This document shows positions 5,506 through 5,937 of a stretch of DNA of 5,937 nt, in pieces (position 1 is the first letter of the stretch; each line of letters begins with the position of its first letter). A program made the translations under genes and the position numbers. The stretch covers positions 1 to 5,937 of the forward strand of contig SRXB01000140.1 of assembly GCA_009724975.1 (NCBI GenBank). Reading direction: 5' to 3'. Source of the DNA: a bacterium (GTDB lineage: Bacteria > Desulfobacterota > Deferrisomatia > Deferrisomatales > BM512). Under the pieces are notes generated by a model. The model was not told where the DNA came from, ran no database searches, and saw only the letters and a list, made by a program, of their open reading frames with translations.

Positions 5506-5847
5506 ATGAAATACGTCATAGCGATTATCCAGCCCGACAGGGTTGATGCGGTGCTCGACTTGCTGGAAGAAAAAGAGATTCACCTCGTCACCGTCTCAAG
5601 CGTCCTTGGGCGCGGGCGGCAAAAGGGAATAGCAAGCGTTTACCGAAGCGTGCAGGAATCGGGGAATCTGCTAAGGAAGGTCAAGCTGGAGATAGCCGTC
5701 AACGATGACTACCTCAAGGTAACGCTTGACGCAATCTCATCGGCGGCAAGGACCGGCGAGGTGGGGGACGGCAAGATATTTGTCTTCAACCTTGAAGATT
5801 GCGTGAGAGTGCGGACCGGTGAAAGGGGCCCGCAGGCCATAGGCTGA
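5506..5847 (+). CDS. glnK: Nitrogen regulatory PII protein, GlnK type with altered T-loop
   Basis: This small cytoplasmic trimeric sensor binds ATP/ADP and 2-oxoglutarate and plugs the Amt channel when nitrogen is plentiful. The 113-aa product has the normal length and aligns without gaps to E. coli GlnB/GlnK. Conserved residues include GRQKG (37-41, with Arg38 and Gln39), Lys58, the B-loop TGEVGDGKIFVF (83-94, Lys90) and the C-terminal RVRTGE (101-106). Tyr46-Arg47 are kept; Arg47 is the residue that enters the AmtB pore in the E. coli complex. The T-loop tip is unusual: E. coli has GHTELYRGAEYMV, while this protein has GIASVYRSVQESG. The uridylylated Tyr51 is Glu and residues 42-44 are changed, so control by a GlnD-type uridylyltransferase seems impossible at that site. 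The stretch NLLRKVKLEIAVNDD resembles a PII subgroup often found next to amt. It is co-transcribed with amt. Confidence 0.95.
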   Translation: MKYVIAIIQPDRVDAVLDLLEEKEIHLVTVSSVLGRGRQKGIASVYRSVQESGNLLRKVKLEIAVNDDYLKVTLDAISSAARTGEVGDGKIFVFNLEDCVRVRTGERGPQAIG

Positions 5848-5861
5848 CAAGAGCGCAAAGT

Positions 5862-5893
5862 AAAAAAGCCCGCCGGAGACGGCGGGCTTTTTT
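5862..5893 (+). terminator. Rho-independent terminator after glnK
   Basis: GCCCGCCG (5868-5875) and CGGCGGGC (5880-5887) form a perfect 8-bp GC stem with a GAGA (GNRA-type) tetraloop. Six A before and six T after the stem extend the pairing and supply the T tract. It begins 14 bases after the glnK stop. The symmetric A and T runs mean it could also stop transcription arriving from the right. The remaining 44 bases to the window end hold nothing I can identify. Confidence 0.93.
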
Positions 5894-5937
5894 ATTGCCC
5901 AAGGCGATTTGAGTTCTCGTCATCGATGTGAAAGAAA

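Overview
The window is GC-rich, tightly coded DNA from a bacterium with an anaerobe-like gene set. Protein style suggests a deltaproteobacterial (Desulfobacterota-like) lineage: a 573-residue acyl-CoA dehydrogenase starting MAENFFLDNKDLRF, an EtfB carrying GRQAIDGDTAQVGP, and a PII protein with the ending RTGERGPQAIG. This placement rests on family resemblance by eye, not on a search. No rRNA, tRNA, CRISPR array, insertion sequence or phage gene is visible.

Layout. Positions 1-3777 hold three genes on the minus strand, in transcription order etfB (2866-3777), etfA (1766-2797) and an acyl-CoA dehydrogenase (1-1722). The gaps are 68 and 43 bases, so they look like one operon. Positions 3778-4204 are a 427-base divergent intergenic region with no gene but much regulatory structure: a convincing sigma-54 promoter at 4140-4156, two near-identical 14-bp boxes exactly 30 bp apart with a perfect palindrome midway between them, and a 7-bp perfect hairpin. 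Positions 4205-5847 hold amt (ammonium channel) and glnK (PII regulator) on the plus strand. They are followed by a strong intrinsic terminator at 5862-5893.

How the genes work together. The left operon is an electron-transfer unit: the dehydrogenase oxidises an acyl-CoA and passes electrons to the EtfAB flavoprotein. The next carrier (a membrane quinone reductase, or NAD/ferredoxin if the ETF bifurcates) is not in the window. The right operon is the classic amtB-glnK pair, in which PII binds the cytoplasmic face of the channel and blocks it when nitrogen is sufficient. The sigma-54 promoter fits nitrogen-limitation control through an enhancer-binding activator.

Most notable points. (1) The PII protein keeps its nucleotide-binding residues, Lys58 and the channel-plugging Arg47, but the T-loop tip is rewritten and the usual uridylylated Tyr51 is Glu. 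(2) The helically phased box/palindrome/box array lies at about -163 to -133 from the predicted amt start, where an enhancer-binding protein would sit, yet it does not resemble the enterobacterial NtrC site. All five genes belong to known families, and I see no wholly new system.
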